Part shown: positions 33,162-45,287 of the stretch, one piece after another
Layout: every line of letters starts with the position of its first letter
Position numbering within the stretch: position 1 is the stretch's first letter
Assembly: GCF_000264905.1 (NCBI RefSeq)
Contig: NW_006763143.1
Coordinates: 155,711 to 219,710 of the forward strand
Origin: Stereum hirsutum FP-91666 SS1
Lineage: Eukaryota; Basidiomycota; Agaricomycetes; Russulales; Stereaceae
Direction of reading: 5' to 3'
Length of the DNA stretch: 64,000 nucleotides
Program-made: the position numbers and the translations under genes
The notes under the pieces: model-generated
Seen by the model: the letters and a program-made list of their open reading frames with translations, nothing else
Told to the model about the DNA's origin: nothing
Databases searched by the model: none

Positions 33162-34082
33162 TCTGACCCCTGCTCAACCCCTCGCCCCCTCCAAGACCGC
33201 CAATTCTCCCCTGCCCCCGCTTCGACTCCCTCCCCCCCTCAAAACAAATCAAACATTGCCCAGACTGCCGCCTCTTCTTCGCCATTTGCTGCCACCTCTC
33301 CGACTCCGACTCCGACACGGTCATCAGCAGTGGGAAGCCATGCCATCATTATCGGGTCGTATTCACCGACGGCGCGTGTCCCGGTAATGGGACGGGTGCG
33401 GCAAGATCGGGGATGGGGATTGTGTTGGGTATGGACGAGGTGTTGCAGTGGGCTTTGCCTGTGGATGATGATGTCGATAAATTCGAGTTCGATACTTATA
33501 AGGCTGTGGTGAATACGAGGAGACACCTCAAGAGAAGCATGTCGGTCAGGATGAGTCAAAGAGCGGAATTGTTGGCTGCGTTGGAGGGAGTGAAGAAGAT
33601 GAGCGCGCTCGAGGCGTTGTGTTATCAGCCTCCGGCGATGAGGGACGGTTGGCACGAAGAGCGATCGATGGACGAACGGGATAGAGCTCCGAAACAGTGG
33701 ATCGTTGTGAGCGATTCGGAGTATGTGGTAAAGGATATGATAGAGTGGGTCCCGAGTTGGAAGGTTAGTAAACCCGAGTCAAGTCACTATCCTGACCCCC
33801 TATACAGTCTCGGTTATGTTCAAGTAAGTATGTAACTGCACGGCTTTCCTTCTTTCCCTTTGTGGTTTGTGGTAGGCCAATGGGTGGAAGAACGCTCGAG
33901 GAGACACCCCAAAGAATATCGATCTCTTCCGGCGACTTGACGATGCTATCAAGCAAGAACAAGCGAGACAGGCTGTCGAGATTCGGTTCTGGCACGTTCC
34001 GAGGGAGTTCAACGCCCTCGCTGATGGGTTGGCAAAACGAGCCGCTGAACAGGCCAGGCCAGTCGCCCTACCTGTCTCTTGA
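33162..34082 (+). CDS. RNase H-domain protein, 5' end unresolved
   Basis: An RNase HI-like nuclease fold that cleaves RNA in RNA-DNA hybrids; the natural substrate here is unknown. The domain has all four acidic active-site residues: Asp in VVFTDGACPGNG (about 33360), Glu in SQRAELLAALEGV (about 33560), Asp in WIVVSDSEYVVKDM (about 33710) and Asp in FNALADGLAKRA. An intron after EWVPSWK (donor near 33763) leads to the last exon, which starts ANGWKNARGDTP at 33877 and ends at the TGA at 34080. Before the domain lies a small Cys-rich part (HCPDCRLFFAICCH) that could bind zinc. The domain frame is open only from just after a TGA near 33161 and has no good ATG, so an upstream exon is missing from this model. 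Confidence 0.75.
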
Positions 34083-35064
34083 CAGTGAGCACGGGCTCAA
34101 TAAAGTGGTCCAATCCGAGAGAGTTCTAATTGGTCGGGTGCGTGCAAAATTAATTTTTGCCAAACTGTTTCTTTCAGTAGTGAGTCGGTAGCCTCATGCT
34201 TTTCTTGGTCGCAGGTCAGCGCATTCTCAGTTCAATCATCAATTCTCGCAAACCATGTATAAAGAGAGGATACGTATATTGCCTGGGAGGTTATACGTAC
34301 CATTTTACGAGCGAGAGCGAAGTATGAGAATCCACCAAAGTTTTACAGTGCCTCAGGTTTAAACTTGTCTCCCGAGTACAACAATGTTCAAGTTGCAGCA
34401 ATAGGGCTTATATGTTAGTGAAAACTTGGAACTTTTTACGAAAGCTCATTGGCGGATCGGACAGATCTTCCGCCAACGAGTTCCAAGTATACTTGAAACA
34501 TATAAGGTCTAATGTGTCGACATCGGTGTTCATAACATTGCGCTTGGTGAGATGGATTTGATTCTATAGAGTTCCAAATATTCCTACTAGAGTAGTTGCC
34601 TCGGCAAGTGAGAAGAATGGCAAGACAGCCCAGGTATAGGTGGCCGTTCGAGCTCAAGGAGAGGGGCCACGCTGCGCCACACCGCATACAAGTTGGGCGG
34701 AAATAGCCGTAATGAATTTCGAATTGCCCCTGTCGATCTCGTGAATATTGAGGTCGCGTCTCGCCGCGTCGACTCCATCCTCATCCTTCACTGGGCCTTC
34801 TTGTGGTTCAGACGCGTTTATAGGCTTGATAGCAGCGACAACCTAACATAAGATCTTTTTGCGTGAAATTTGACCAGAAGGTGAGCTGTCTTTCGTTTTG
34901 AACCAAGGAAATACACTAGCTTGAAGGACTGAGGCACAAACTAATACATCGGACATAGCAATTCTCCAGTACCTTCGTTCAGGTTTTCTTCAAAAATCTG
35001 AAGGCTATTTCATATCGTACCCATACAATCCTCCTATACAACGAGGCCATAACGAATATCCTCC
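34083..35064. other. Intergenic, nothing recognised
   Basis: No conserved frame. It contains the 3' flank of the RNase H gene and the promoter of ASK1. Confidence 0.5.
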
Positions 35065-37929
35065 ATGGCTACTTCCAATACTCACAACCCCCTCCCTGAT
35101 ATACCACCAAATCCTCCACGTTGGGAGCCAAGCACCGACCCGGCAAACATTCATATACCAGGTCTAGATACTACTGCGTCTGTAAATGACCAGATCGATC
35201 ATATTGAGCAGTTGATCACGATTAAGCTGCAGGTGCGTTCTCTTCCTTTCCAGTTCAGTTGGGTAGATGTTGGACGAAAGGCTCAAGACAAGACCTGACG
35301 CGTATTCCTGTTTGGCCGTAATGGTGCGATGCAGAATGCCGATGCGAATATGTCACGGATACAGCATTTAATGCAGACGCGGTTGTTGCCCGCGTTCAAG
35401 AGGTTTGCGGTGGGAACTGAGCCGGTTAGGGAAGCTGCCAGGGTGCGTCCTTTTGTTTGTGTCATGAATCAAGTATACGACTGACGATGGGACTCCTCGA
35501 AATCTGCTAAGTTCTGGACATCGTTCTACGAGGAGGCAGCTCAGGTCCGGATTCCCACATCCGACTTCGATCTCGAGCAACCCTCCGAGTCCCAGCCTTC
35601 TACTTCCGCCACACAACCCACTCAAGACGAAACCACCGAGACCGAAGGAGAGGAAGAAGAAGAAGTATCAGCGGATGTGACCGCTAATACTACCATCCGC
35701 ACCGAACGACCAGCCCAGAATGCGTCCTCACGTCACTTCGATCAAACCGAACCTCCATCGTTCACCGAACACTCCTTCGCACCAGGACAGGCCGCTATAT
35801 CTTCCACACCAGCCACGGCACACCGACATCGTGTGCAGAATCCATCTGATACGTTCACCACCCAATCCTCCGAACCCTCATGGAGCGCATCCCTCGAATC
35901 GCCACTCGTCCGCCTGAACAGACTCCAGGATTTCGCCTCAGACCCCCAAATGATCTCCCCCTCCGCCGTATCCACTGCCGACAGTGAATCGAATCTATTC
36001 GACGACGGCGAAACGATCCACGCCGCTCGACCCACCACGCATTCCCGCTCCCGCTCCCCGTCACCTAATAAACGGCAGCGCAGACCCTCCGACCGAACCC
36101 TCCGCCAAGACGTCCTCCGCCGCCAAACGCTCTCCCCCCACCGCTCCCGCGGCACCAAACCCAAAACCCCCAAAGGCGCCCCTCCGAACCCATACCTCCC
36201 CAAAGACACCGACCCTTCGAAATGGAACGGCCTCGTCGATCTCCGATCCACGCCTCTCCGTACCGGCGCCACAGCGACCACTCCGCGCCGCCTCCCCCGT
36301 GCTGCTCCGCTGCCTTCGCCCGCGTTTGGTGGGGGCGATGATGGTGGGGATAGTGAGGGCGGAGAAGGGGGCAGTGATGATGAGGACGAGTTTGGGTTAC
36401 CGCCGGGCATGAGTCCGCCGGTTACGATGGCGTTCGCGACGATGCCGAAGGTGGGCGGGGGACATGTCAGTGCGTTACCGAAGTTGGGGAGGACACCGAG
36501 TAAGCAGGCGGCACAGCGGATAGGAAGGGATTTGATTGGGGATTCGGCACGTCCTGTTGGGCGGGATGCGAGTGCGTATGGTGGTGGAGCAGGGGCGAGC
36601 TCGAGAATGGAGACGAGAGGACCAGGTGGAGGAATGGTGGTGAAGAGTTCGACGGATACGAGCTTGAGTTCGGCGACGACGCCGCCTAGTCTTATGAAAT
36701 TCATGAGACAGAGTGGGATCGGGGCATATCCGGGTCGGGGACCGGGTATGAATTCGAGCGAGAGTATGGTCAGCGGGAGTGGAAGCAGTTTTGCGGCACA
36801 TGATTCGACGTTGGACAGTATGATGCGGAGGATCGGGGTCGACGGTGGTGGTAGCGGTGGGTACGAGCTTGGAGCTTATGCTCGTCAACGCCAGAACCAA
36901 GCTCCTTCTATTGGGACCGTGACCGGCTTGACGTTTGGTTCAAAGGCGTCTACAGCTACATCATCGAGGGCTGCTGGCCACGCTCCAGTCTTTTCGGAGG
37001 AATCGTATCACTTCCCTCCTCCTTCGAACTCCAATCCTGATCTCTCACCAGCCAATCTAGTTCCTCCAATACCAGCGCCTGTTCTGGGCCACCTGCCGAC
37101 AGCCGCTCTCACCTCGGGTCATCACCCGCACACACCCGATCAACAGAACTATGGGGCTCATTACGAGGACGACGGAGCGGACGATGGTGGCGCGTATATT
37201 GCTCCTACATCTAGACAGCAAATGTACAGGGACGAGCCAACAGAGACATACAACTACAACGTTCCAGCCCACGCTCATCAGCAAAACCAGCCCATGGACC
37301 CTCTCACGCAATATAATGCCCAAGCGGCCTCCATCGACACAGATGAATACGATCGGGACCGCGTAGGCCCTGGCGTGAATGTCGGTGACGACTCGATGGA
37401 CTCCTTGGATGACGATGAAGATTCGATCATCAACGATACGGCCCATCCTTCCGCTGCGTTCCTGCTGGCCTCGCAGCAGAGGGGTGTGCATGATCAGGAT
37501 GATAGTTTCGATAGTGAGAATTCGGCGGATTATTATGATGAGGTTGGCTCGGGAGAGGGCATAGAGGGAGGGAGGTTTTTCAACAACGACGACGATGATT
37601 CGTTTGATGATGATTCGTTCGATAGGGCGGAGGAGAGAGAGGCTGCAGAGTTGCGCGCTGCCGGTGGTGGTGGCGAGATGGTTGATGATGATGGATGGGA
37701 TGATGATGATGACGATTTCGATGATGACGGGGGCGGCGGGGCGACGGAGACAGTCTTCGGGGAGAGGGCGGCGAGAAGGTCGGTTGGTGGGCAGAGGGCG
37801 GATTACAGGATTATGAGACCTCAGGGAGGGGAGGAGACGGAGACAATAGGGACCGATGGGGGGACGGGAATGATGATGATGGGGCATGGGAGGGGTGTGC
37901 CGGAGACACCGACGCCGTGGATGGGATAG
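35065..37929 (+). CDS. ASK1: DASH/Dam1 complex subunit Ask1
   Basis: Ask1 is a subunit of the outer-kinetochore DASH ring that couples chromosomes to microtubules. Exons are 35065-35232, 35335-35442 and 35512-37929, in frame. The conserved N-terminal domain reads PRWEPSTDPANIHIPGLD, SVNDQIDHIEQLITIKLQ, ANMSRIQHLMQTRLLPAFKRFA and FWTSFYEEAAQVRIP. The rest is predicted disordered: Ser/Pro-rich with many SP/TP sites (SRSRSPSPNKRQRRPS), then Gly-rich, then highly acidic with DDDDSFDDDSFD blocks near 37580-37730. It ends VPETPTPWMG. About 897 residues against roughly 300 in yeasts; long tails are common in basidiomycetes. Codon choice changes from C-ending to G-ending near 36310 inside one exon. 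Confidence 0.92.
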
Positions 37930-39170
37930 TGAGAGGGAATACAATGTTGTCGGTGTGAACAATGTGAGTTATTCGGCTTATGCTATTGTTGTTGTAACGA
38001 GTACTTAATGGTCTTAGTAGAGTTGGATCGTTTCCACCAGCCTATGGGGATCGAATACCCATGTGCTAGAGATAAGTTTCATGTGCATACTGCCTTGCAA
38101 GTATATCGTCTTTCCTTCGGAAAAAACTTCATCACTTAGACGTCGTTAGACGGAACAGGCTAGGTAACTTGAAGGGCGCAGTGGGGTCGTGCATCTCACG
38201 TTCCTACTTGCCAAGTTAGAGTCCTTCTCTATTTTTCGGTATACGTACAGCCTCGAATCTGGGGACTAACGCGAACGCCTTGTCCAGATAGCCATCTGTT
38301 GGCAGTATTGGGTAACACAGCCGACAGCAACTTTAGGACACAGATAAGTTATGCGGACAGGCCTTCTGCTTCGAATTCTCGGTGAGCCACTTCTCACGCT
38401 GTCCGTAACCTTTTCATGTTGACAGGGCAGAACTCTAGAAACCTTTTTTTCCATTATGAGCTCCATCGATGGACCCGAACCTCTGTCAGAGTCCAGTCAG
38501 CCACATTCTCGGGCCAATCAGAAGCGAATGACGTTCAACCACATTTTGAAACTCCGATCATGGCCAGCGGCGGCGGACTCTTGCTCGAACTCTGCGTTCT
38601 GGCTGCATTCACTAGATGCTCTGTTGTATCTCCGAGAGCTTTCGCGATATTCTGAAGCACTTGCAGCCCAACGAGCAGCTGACAGTGGGAGCTGATGTCC
38701 ACGATGGGTCTGGCGTTTGATCATCCGAGTTCAAAGCCAACGGTCTTTCTTTATCCAAGCTCGTGTCATCTAGATGAACTTCCAGTCTAGCACGCGTTCT
38801 CAACAACATCGAGTTTTGCTCCACATCTTCCGCATCCCAGAACTGAGTGATAGATGCCTTACCGGTGATGCTCAGCTATCGTTGCCCATCATTAATGATC
38901 AGGTAGACCACAGATTGCACACCTTTCGCGCATGGCTGTCATGGGGCTTTTTCACCCTGATCTTATGCTCTTGGACAAATATGTTGCTATCTCATGCTCC
39001 TCGCGTGAATGGGGCCACACGGAATCTGCACACCCGCGATTCCATGTATACCAGCAACTGACTCATACATCGTCATAGTGCAGTTATTTTCCGATGGGCA
39101 AAGGGCATCTAGAGTGGAACATTGTATCTTCATGGATCGATATCGAACTCTAAACACTCGTGAAAGCCGG
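37930..39170. other. Intergenic, 1.2 kb, nothing firm
   Basis: An open frame from ATG 38456 to 38695 (79 residues) has some coding-like composition but no recognised family. No repeats or RNA genes seen. Confidence 0.4.
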
Positions 39171-39171
39171 T

Positions 39172-39180
39172 ATATATAAC
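39172..39180 (+). promoter_or_regulatory. TATA box of the vWA gene
   Basis: TATATATAA lies about 80 bp before the ATG at 39260. Confidence 0.5.
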
Positions 39181-39259
39181 GACCACGAAATGTGCTCTAT
39201 CCTGAACAGACTCCGAATTCGTCGTTGACTTGATCTCGCAGCCGTTCCACCTTGCCATC

Positions 39260-41502
39260 ATGTCTATGCCGTCTGGAACATACCTGCTCACCAATCTGAC
39301 GAGGAACAGCTTAGTTACCTTGCCAAAGGACACGCACGGTACGGCCGTGACTTCCAGCTATCTCGAAGTGGCCAAAGAAACGAACTCCCAACTGGTCAGT
39401 CTCAACTGATGTCTTCGATATACGACCCTCGTTAATCCTTGGCTGCCAGTGGGAAGTACGGCGATGCACTGATAACCGCTACGAGATCCGAAGCTTTGCG
39501 ACAAAACTGTTCGCTGGCAGCCGAAGCCGCCCAACCGCTGGTGACGAAGTATGCGGGGTGTCTCATGGCCAGCAATGGGTCATTCGTGACACCGCGATTA
39601 ATGACGTTTATACGTGAGCTTCGTACCGTATCGCAATATTCATCTGCGTTATCTACTATTGTATCAGCATAACGACAGGTGGCTTGAATGAGCTGGGGTG
39701 GATGCTGGAGGACCCAAACATCGATAAACCGGTAAGTACACACAATGTCATTCAGGCGTGACGACCGCAATTGAAGTATTTCTATAGGTGACCCTTGACC
39801 CCCGCCTCAACGATCAACGTTTCTTCTGGCGTTTCGAGACTGCCAATGCTGGCCCGCCTTCCGCTGTATCCGAGGCCAATGTTTCTGGTGCAATCGTTCT
39901 TCGAGACGCATACGGCAGGTACTTGAGCGTCACATCAACCGATAGACTCAAGTTCGAGGCTACGCGGGGAGATCGCGCCTTGTTCTTCGTCGAGAAGACG
40001 TCTGAGGGTAGGATCGTACTGAAAGGTGAGCAGTACATCCCACTCTCCAATACGGTAGCTGAATCACAATTTTTAGGTAGCAATGGCAAATACGTGAACG
40101 TGTACAGCGATCTTCGAAAGGTCCGATGCGATGCCCCTTTGGGCTCCGGCCTAGCAGTTGGAGTCAGTCATCGTCGGGATGGCGCGATATGCCTAACGAT
40201 TTCCGAGTACCCGGGCCAGACTGAGCAGACACTTTTCCTGTCAAGCCGCGCCGAGACACCTGCCCAAGACGGCTCCCTAGTTGTCTCCTTCGTCGAGGAC
40301 AATACCTGTCGGTTCACGGTCGAGAATATGTAAGTCATAGCAGCTCTCCCTGAACAACGATACTGACTACCTCTTCGGAAGACCAACAAGTGGCCCTCAA
40401 AATGACCCAGCACCAGCGCCTTACAACGGTCTTCTCAGGTGTGACGTTACTGTCCAAGAAGCCCACTATGACTGCTTGCTGAAAGGTTTTTATTGCAACG
40501 AAGTGGTATCCCCGCCTTGGCAGTTTTGTGTGAATACGATACGGTAATCGTCGTCGACGACTCGGCGTCCATGATGTGGGAAAATAGATGGCAGGAGGTA
40601 GGTTTCTTCTCAATATCTGGTTCAGCGGTACTGGGAGGGTACCTAACTGTCGGCTTCCTTTCACAGACCAAGATTGCGCTCGGGACCCTTGCGGAGATAG
40701 TGTCTCAGCTCGACACGGACGGCATAACGATATGTTTCCTCAACAGCGACGTGATCAAAAATAATGTCACGGTGTGTATTCAGCTTCTGTAATCATTTGT
40801 GTGGGATGGTCTCAAGGTCTTATTACACTATGATATTAACATGCAGGACTCGCAACAAGTGATGGAAGCATTCGAAGAAGTGAGGCCGAGCGGCGCGACA
40901 CCTTTGGGATCGAGGCTGGACCAACTATTGCGCGAATACACGAGGAAACTGAAGACTGCTCGCGCTGTTGGCGTACCCAAGAACGTGAAACCTATCAATT
41001 ACCTCGTCATCACCGACGGGGAGCCCTGTGCGTCAACACCAGATCACCGAGTTTGTGACGCCACACTGACCGCATCGTGATTTATCCTCATGTGTAGCTG
41101 ATGACCCCGTGGATGTGATCAAACGCTACGCAAAAGAACTCGACGATGGAAAATATCATCTCAAACAGGTATATATATTCACATAACAAAGAGTCGGTAA
41201 AGTCTAACACTCATATTATACAAGGTGGGGATTCAGTTCGTCCAGGTCGGCGGGGACGAAGATGCCGCGGAATACTTGAGGGAACTGGACGATGGTCTGG
41301 AACTCCAGTCCAGCCGAGTGAGCCGTTATTTGATTATCAATTTCTTCATAGTGTCCTTTAGCTGATAAAACCCCGTCAGGATATGGTGGACACGACGCCT
41401 TTCGTCGACGGCGAACATCTCAATGCTCCCATGTTGACGAAGATCCTCCTCGGAGGCATCAATCGTCGTGTTGATCGTCTGAGCAACGAAAAGGCTGCCT
41501 GA
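39260..41502 (+). CDS. von Willebrand factor A domain protein
   Basis: About 600 residues over roughly a dozen exons. The start at 39260 gives MSMPSGTYLLTNLTRNSL. The N-terminal half (to about 40330) is made of repeated beta-strand segments, such as LRDAYGRYLSVTSTDRLKF and SNGKYVNVYSDL, resembling a beta-trefoil or fascin-like fold; that part is an inference. The C-terminal half is a vWA domain with a full metal-ion site: DDSAS in DTVIVVDDSASMM (about 40555), Thr in SGATPLGSR and Asp in NYLVITDGEPSDD. It continues GIQFVQVGGDEDAAEYLRELDD and ends RRVDRLSNEKAA at 41502. An acceptor at CAG|CATAACG (about 39668) keeps the frame through ITTGGLNELGW. Adhesion or protein scaffolding is the usual role of such domains. 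Confidence 0.82.
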
Positions 41503-43111
41503 TCCTTTGCTTCATCGCTGCACACATCTCGTCCTCCAGCATCGTTCACGACTTTTCTCTGTGATTCAACTATGCCCAGCTTTCCCTTGTACTACTAGCA
41601 GACGTCGCGTCACAATTGAAATGTATCGAATCGGACTCGGAATCCTGACCTACTTGCATTACTTTGGCCTGCGTGATTACGGTTTGCTTTGTGTATGCGG
41701 TGACCTTCCAACGCTCAGCTCTAAATAGGTACGAACCTTCCACAATCTGTTAGAGAACACAGGAAAAAATCGAATACATTCAGCACGAAATGGGTCGTGA
41801 TTCATCTTCTACGACTTTGTAAGTCTTCAAAGTTGACATGCCAGGTAAGCACCCACACCGTTCGGATGCTTTTCACGGCCGACAAGTCAGAAATAGAGAG
41901 ACTACTGCTTCTGTCACTATGAGCTCCATTCACAAGCATAATTGACACTAATTAAACCTCAACCTCCACTGCTCTAGAAGCTCGAAGGATCGAGCGACGA
42001 AACGCATGACTCTTCCGAGTGTGCCGACTTGAAGCTGTCGAAGGAGTAAGAGCAGGGAACATAGTGAGTTTCGAGAAGACAGATGAACAAAGAAGCATGT
42101 ACACTATTTCGGGTGTAATCTTTGTCCAAGTCCTATAAAAGGCTAGTATCAATCGGCGCGATTTTACGGGTTCATGGCTAAGACAAGACGGTAAGCAATA
42201 GAAATCAAACTGTTTCATAACGCGGTTTTCCCTAGGCGAACCACTACTGCTATTGGTTTCTTCCCTTGAACGTTGCGCCAGCAGAGACACAATTGCCTGG
42301 ATTTGTCCTGACGTTCTGGAAGACATGCCTCCCGATTCCGAGATAAGGGCTCCGTACGAGGTCTTACCTTAGCCTCGTTTACGAAGCCTCTATTGTTGGC
42401 AACGACGGGAGAATCATCATTGGTGGAGAGGTCTTGACGTTGGTGACGACATAGAGGCCAGTTCGGATAGTGGGTATGTTCTAGAACGAGCGAAGGAATG
42501 GGTTATGGGGGTAGAAGGGAGTTTGCTTTCGAACTGCAGAGTGAGCTATGGAGAGGTTATTATTATTATTAGTCGAGCAAGCAGAGAAAGTATTCTTACT
42601 ACTACATGACTGCACGGTGTGTATCTCATGAACGCATCCTCCGAAAGCCTTCGTAGAGAGATGATCACAGAACTCCAGAACATAGCTGCTTCTCCCGCTA
42701 TTACTCTCGGAATAAGTTCAGAGGTCAGCCTACCGGTCCCACCGCAATCCCAACAAGAAGAGTGCTGGCGACGATATTTGTAGCTACTCCACCTCAGTTC
42801 GAGCGCGCAATCCGTTTGATCAAGCTCAATCGATAGCCGTTCACTGGCAAGAACCACAATACGATGCAGTGTACAAGGAGTATACCCTGAACGCAAAGAT
42901 GATGGAATCGCATTGCGTCCCTGCTCAAATAAAGATCGAAGCTTCAAGTTGCGCTGCCCCAAGCCGTTCACAGGGCGTCGGAGGCAACGATTCGCCATGA
43001 AGATATTGATACAGTTCATTTCCTGGCAGGTCCAACGGCGACAAAGGGACGGACAGACAGTGAATCCACAACGTACAAAGAAGATTGAAGGGATCGCGTG
43101 TCCGTGGAGAG
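41503..43111. other. Intergenic, 1.6 kb; one small coding-like frame
   Basis: A frame at 42628-42783 (+), 51 residues beginning MNASSESLRREM, has balanced, coding-like composition but no recognised family. A longer minus-strand frame at 42546-43019 looks random. Nothing else seen. Confidence 0.35.
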
Positions 43112-44308
43112 TTACATAGCATCGATCACTTCCTTCAAGCTTGCCTCGTTTAAGATACTGAAGCCCTTGTCAGGCGTTACCTAGTGTAAGTCGGGACACG
43201 TTAGTCAGGCGTAGTTTAGAACATGACTGAGTGGATCACAAGACATAGCCAGGAATCAAGGATGGAGTAAGGAAGGTGGAATCGGAAGAGAAAGTACCTG
43301 TGCAAGCTGAACGTTGTGGTGATCGAGCTTCTCTTCCATTACTTGCTTGAGAACGCGAAGGGCGAGAATATGGGCTTCTTGCAGTGTCATTTGCTGTGGA
43401 GAGTGAAAGGATAAGACGTGAAAGTAAGAAAAGAGTGCTTCCATGAGCAACGTGCGCTACACAACTTCATGAGATGACGCGTACCTTGTGCCACTTGTCC
43501 TGCAACTCGCTTTGTGCTGCCTCCGATCCCGACCCAATAGCTTTAGCATCATACCGCACGAACGTCCCGGATGGATCCGTATGGAACCTGTATTTGTTAC
43601 AGTATGAGGACTTGTCGTTCCAAGCTCCTCCAGCCACAAGGAGTCCACCAATACCCGTAAGTGAAAAGTTCACTCACAACTGTGGCCCCCTCTCGTCAAC
43701 CCCGGCGATCAACAGCGCGACGCCAAACGGCCGACTCATCATCGCATCCTCATCGTGCACACTCTCTCCGAACCTCAACGCCAAATCACAGACCGCCTGC
43801 GTCGCACTTTCGACCCTGATTTTCTCATCGTACGTGAAGTTATGATTCTGTGCTGTTACGCGTGCATGGTCGATCATGGTTCGTGCGTCCGCGGTGAGAC
43901 CCGACATGGCGCAGCCGAGGTGAGAGTCGATTTCCATGATCTTTTCAATGGATGAGGATTCGAGAAGCGGGGATTGGACGCGTTTCTCGACCCCGAGAAC
44001 GACGCCTTCTGGGGTGGCGACACCGACGGTTGTTGATCCAAGCTGAGGTAGTGGTGTGCATGAGCCTCGTTTAGAACTGAGTTTGGGTAGAATAACCTAC
44101 CTTGATAGCTTCAATAGCATACTCGACTGACAGCAACATAAATCAGCAACCCATACGAACTACACGACTGTTTCTACACACCTTGGAATAACCGCCCCTC
44201 TGGAGAGAAGGTGTTCACACCACGGTCTACGCTCAGAGTCAATACCTGCCCTTGTTTGGATTACTTTGGGACATAGTGCGCACCATATTCTGAGCGAGTT
44301 AAAAACAT
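43112..44308 (-). CDS. PUP2: Proteasome subunit alpha type-5
   Basis: A structural alpha-ring subunit of the 20S proteasome, in cytosol and nucleus; not itself catalytic. The start at 44308 gives [20 protein letters not shown], the alpha-subunit N-terminal signature, split by an intron after MFLTRSEY. Then follow [89 protein letters not shown] and [20 protein letters not shown], all diagnostic of alpha5. Later exons give [31 protein letters not shown] and [22 protein letters not shown], with the stop at 43112. Length about 250, normal for the family. Confidence 0.95.
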
Positions 44309-45287
44309 AGTGAGATGGGATTGAAGTAAATGATGTAGTGGTGCTAGCGAAGGGTATAGAACGCGTATGCGGTCAAGAAAGCATCCACGACGCGCGTCGC
44401 GTCCATATTGTGGCCCAGCCCACGTGGAACACGCCACTCGGCGAACTCCTTGTTCCAGTTCAGGCAGGTTCAGGCCTGTTCTTCCAGCTCTTCTTCTCGT
44501 CGCTTTCGTCAACGCCAACGAGCTCTGGCCTTCTTGATACCCTGGCCTTGTAAGGAGAACGATAGCATTTTTGCTATGCTCTGGCGCTGTGCTATTATTT
44601 TAGAAACGACACGCATGCTACGTATGATCTCGATTTTCCGGTGGATGTTTGACCGTGCCATGCATCCTCCCTCAGCTCGAGCCCCTGCACTGGTGTGTTC
44701 TGCTTTGAACTGACTCTACCAGATGACATATGCTTCTCCTACAAGTTTTAGTAGACCTGAAACGCGTATCGCTGGACGTGGGATGCGAATGGTGTCCGAG
44801 TTCACTCTGGAAGAGTGGTTCTACTGCAAGCGTTATCGATATCAGTGCTCGATGCGTAATCCGACTCCAACTATCGGGTGTCGAATGACCTTGACAGGAA
44901 TAAACTGAAGTGTGTCAGTCATCTTGAGCTCGGGTTCGAAAGGTGGATCTTAGGCGAAGAGTTGTGTTTAGGGGTTGGTTGACTCCAAAACATCACGTAG
45001 TCGCGAGACGCAGATTTTGGTGGGCCGCACTGATCGGAGGCTAAGTGTATAAAAGTCTCTTTTCTTGATGATTATTCATCTCATCAGGATGCCTCTCATA
45101 GCCCGTCTACCGTGCGTTCATCTACGTACACTTCTGTCACAGCCGATCACCAAGCAGTGCATACCGTGCTTCACGGAGAACCCACCTTCAGAGAACCCAC
45201 CTTCGTCAACGAGCACCCATAAAAGACATAAAGCACTAAGCATCTCGAACTGATCCGCCCGTTCTGTCTCTCATCTTCACTATCCCC
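44309..45287. promoter_or_regulatory. Divergent intergenic region with TATA box and upstream frame
   Basis: Lies between PUP2 (-) and the alcohol dehydrogenase (+). TATAAAAG at 45048-45055 is a good TATA box 240 bp before the dehydrogenase start. An upstream frame from ATG 45068 runs to 45253 and includes a 15-bp tandem duplication (GAGAACCCACCTTCA-type unit, about 45177-45206). If transcribed, it would precede the main start. Confidence 0.45.

Noticed and set aside
33413..33835. RNase H frame as a retrotransposon fragment
   Set aside because: No reverse transcriptase, integrase, long terminal repeats or gag-like frame nearby, and the domain is interrupted by a normal intron; a host gene is more likely.
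36300..37920. Horizontal transfer as the reason for changed codon use in the second half of ASK1
   Set aside because: The same C-to-G change occurs in many unrelated genes here, including ISWI and Ubp2, so it is a general trend of this genome.
37057..37962. 301-residue minus-strand frame, His/Ile/Arg-rich
   Set aside because: Shadow of the acidic and Gly-rich codons of ASK1 on the other strand.
38041..38070. Possible tRNA T arm (GGGGATCGAATACCC)
   Set aside because: No matching acceptor, D or anticodon arms within tRNA distance on either side.
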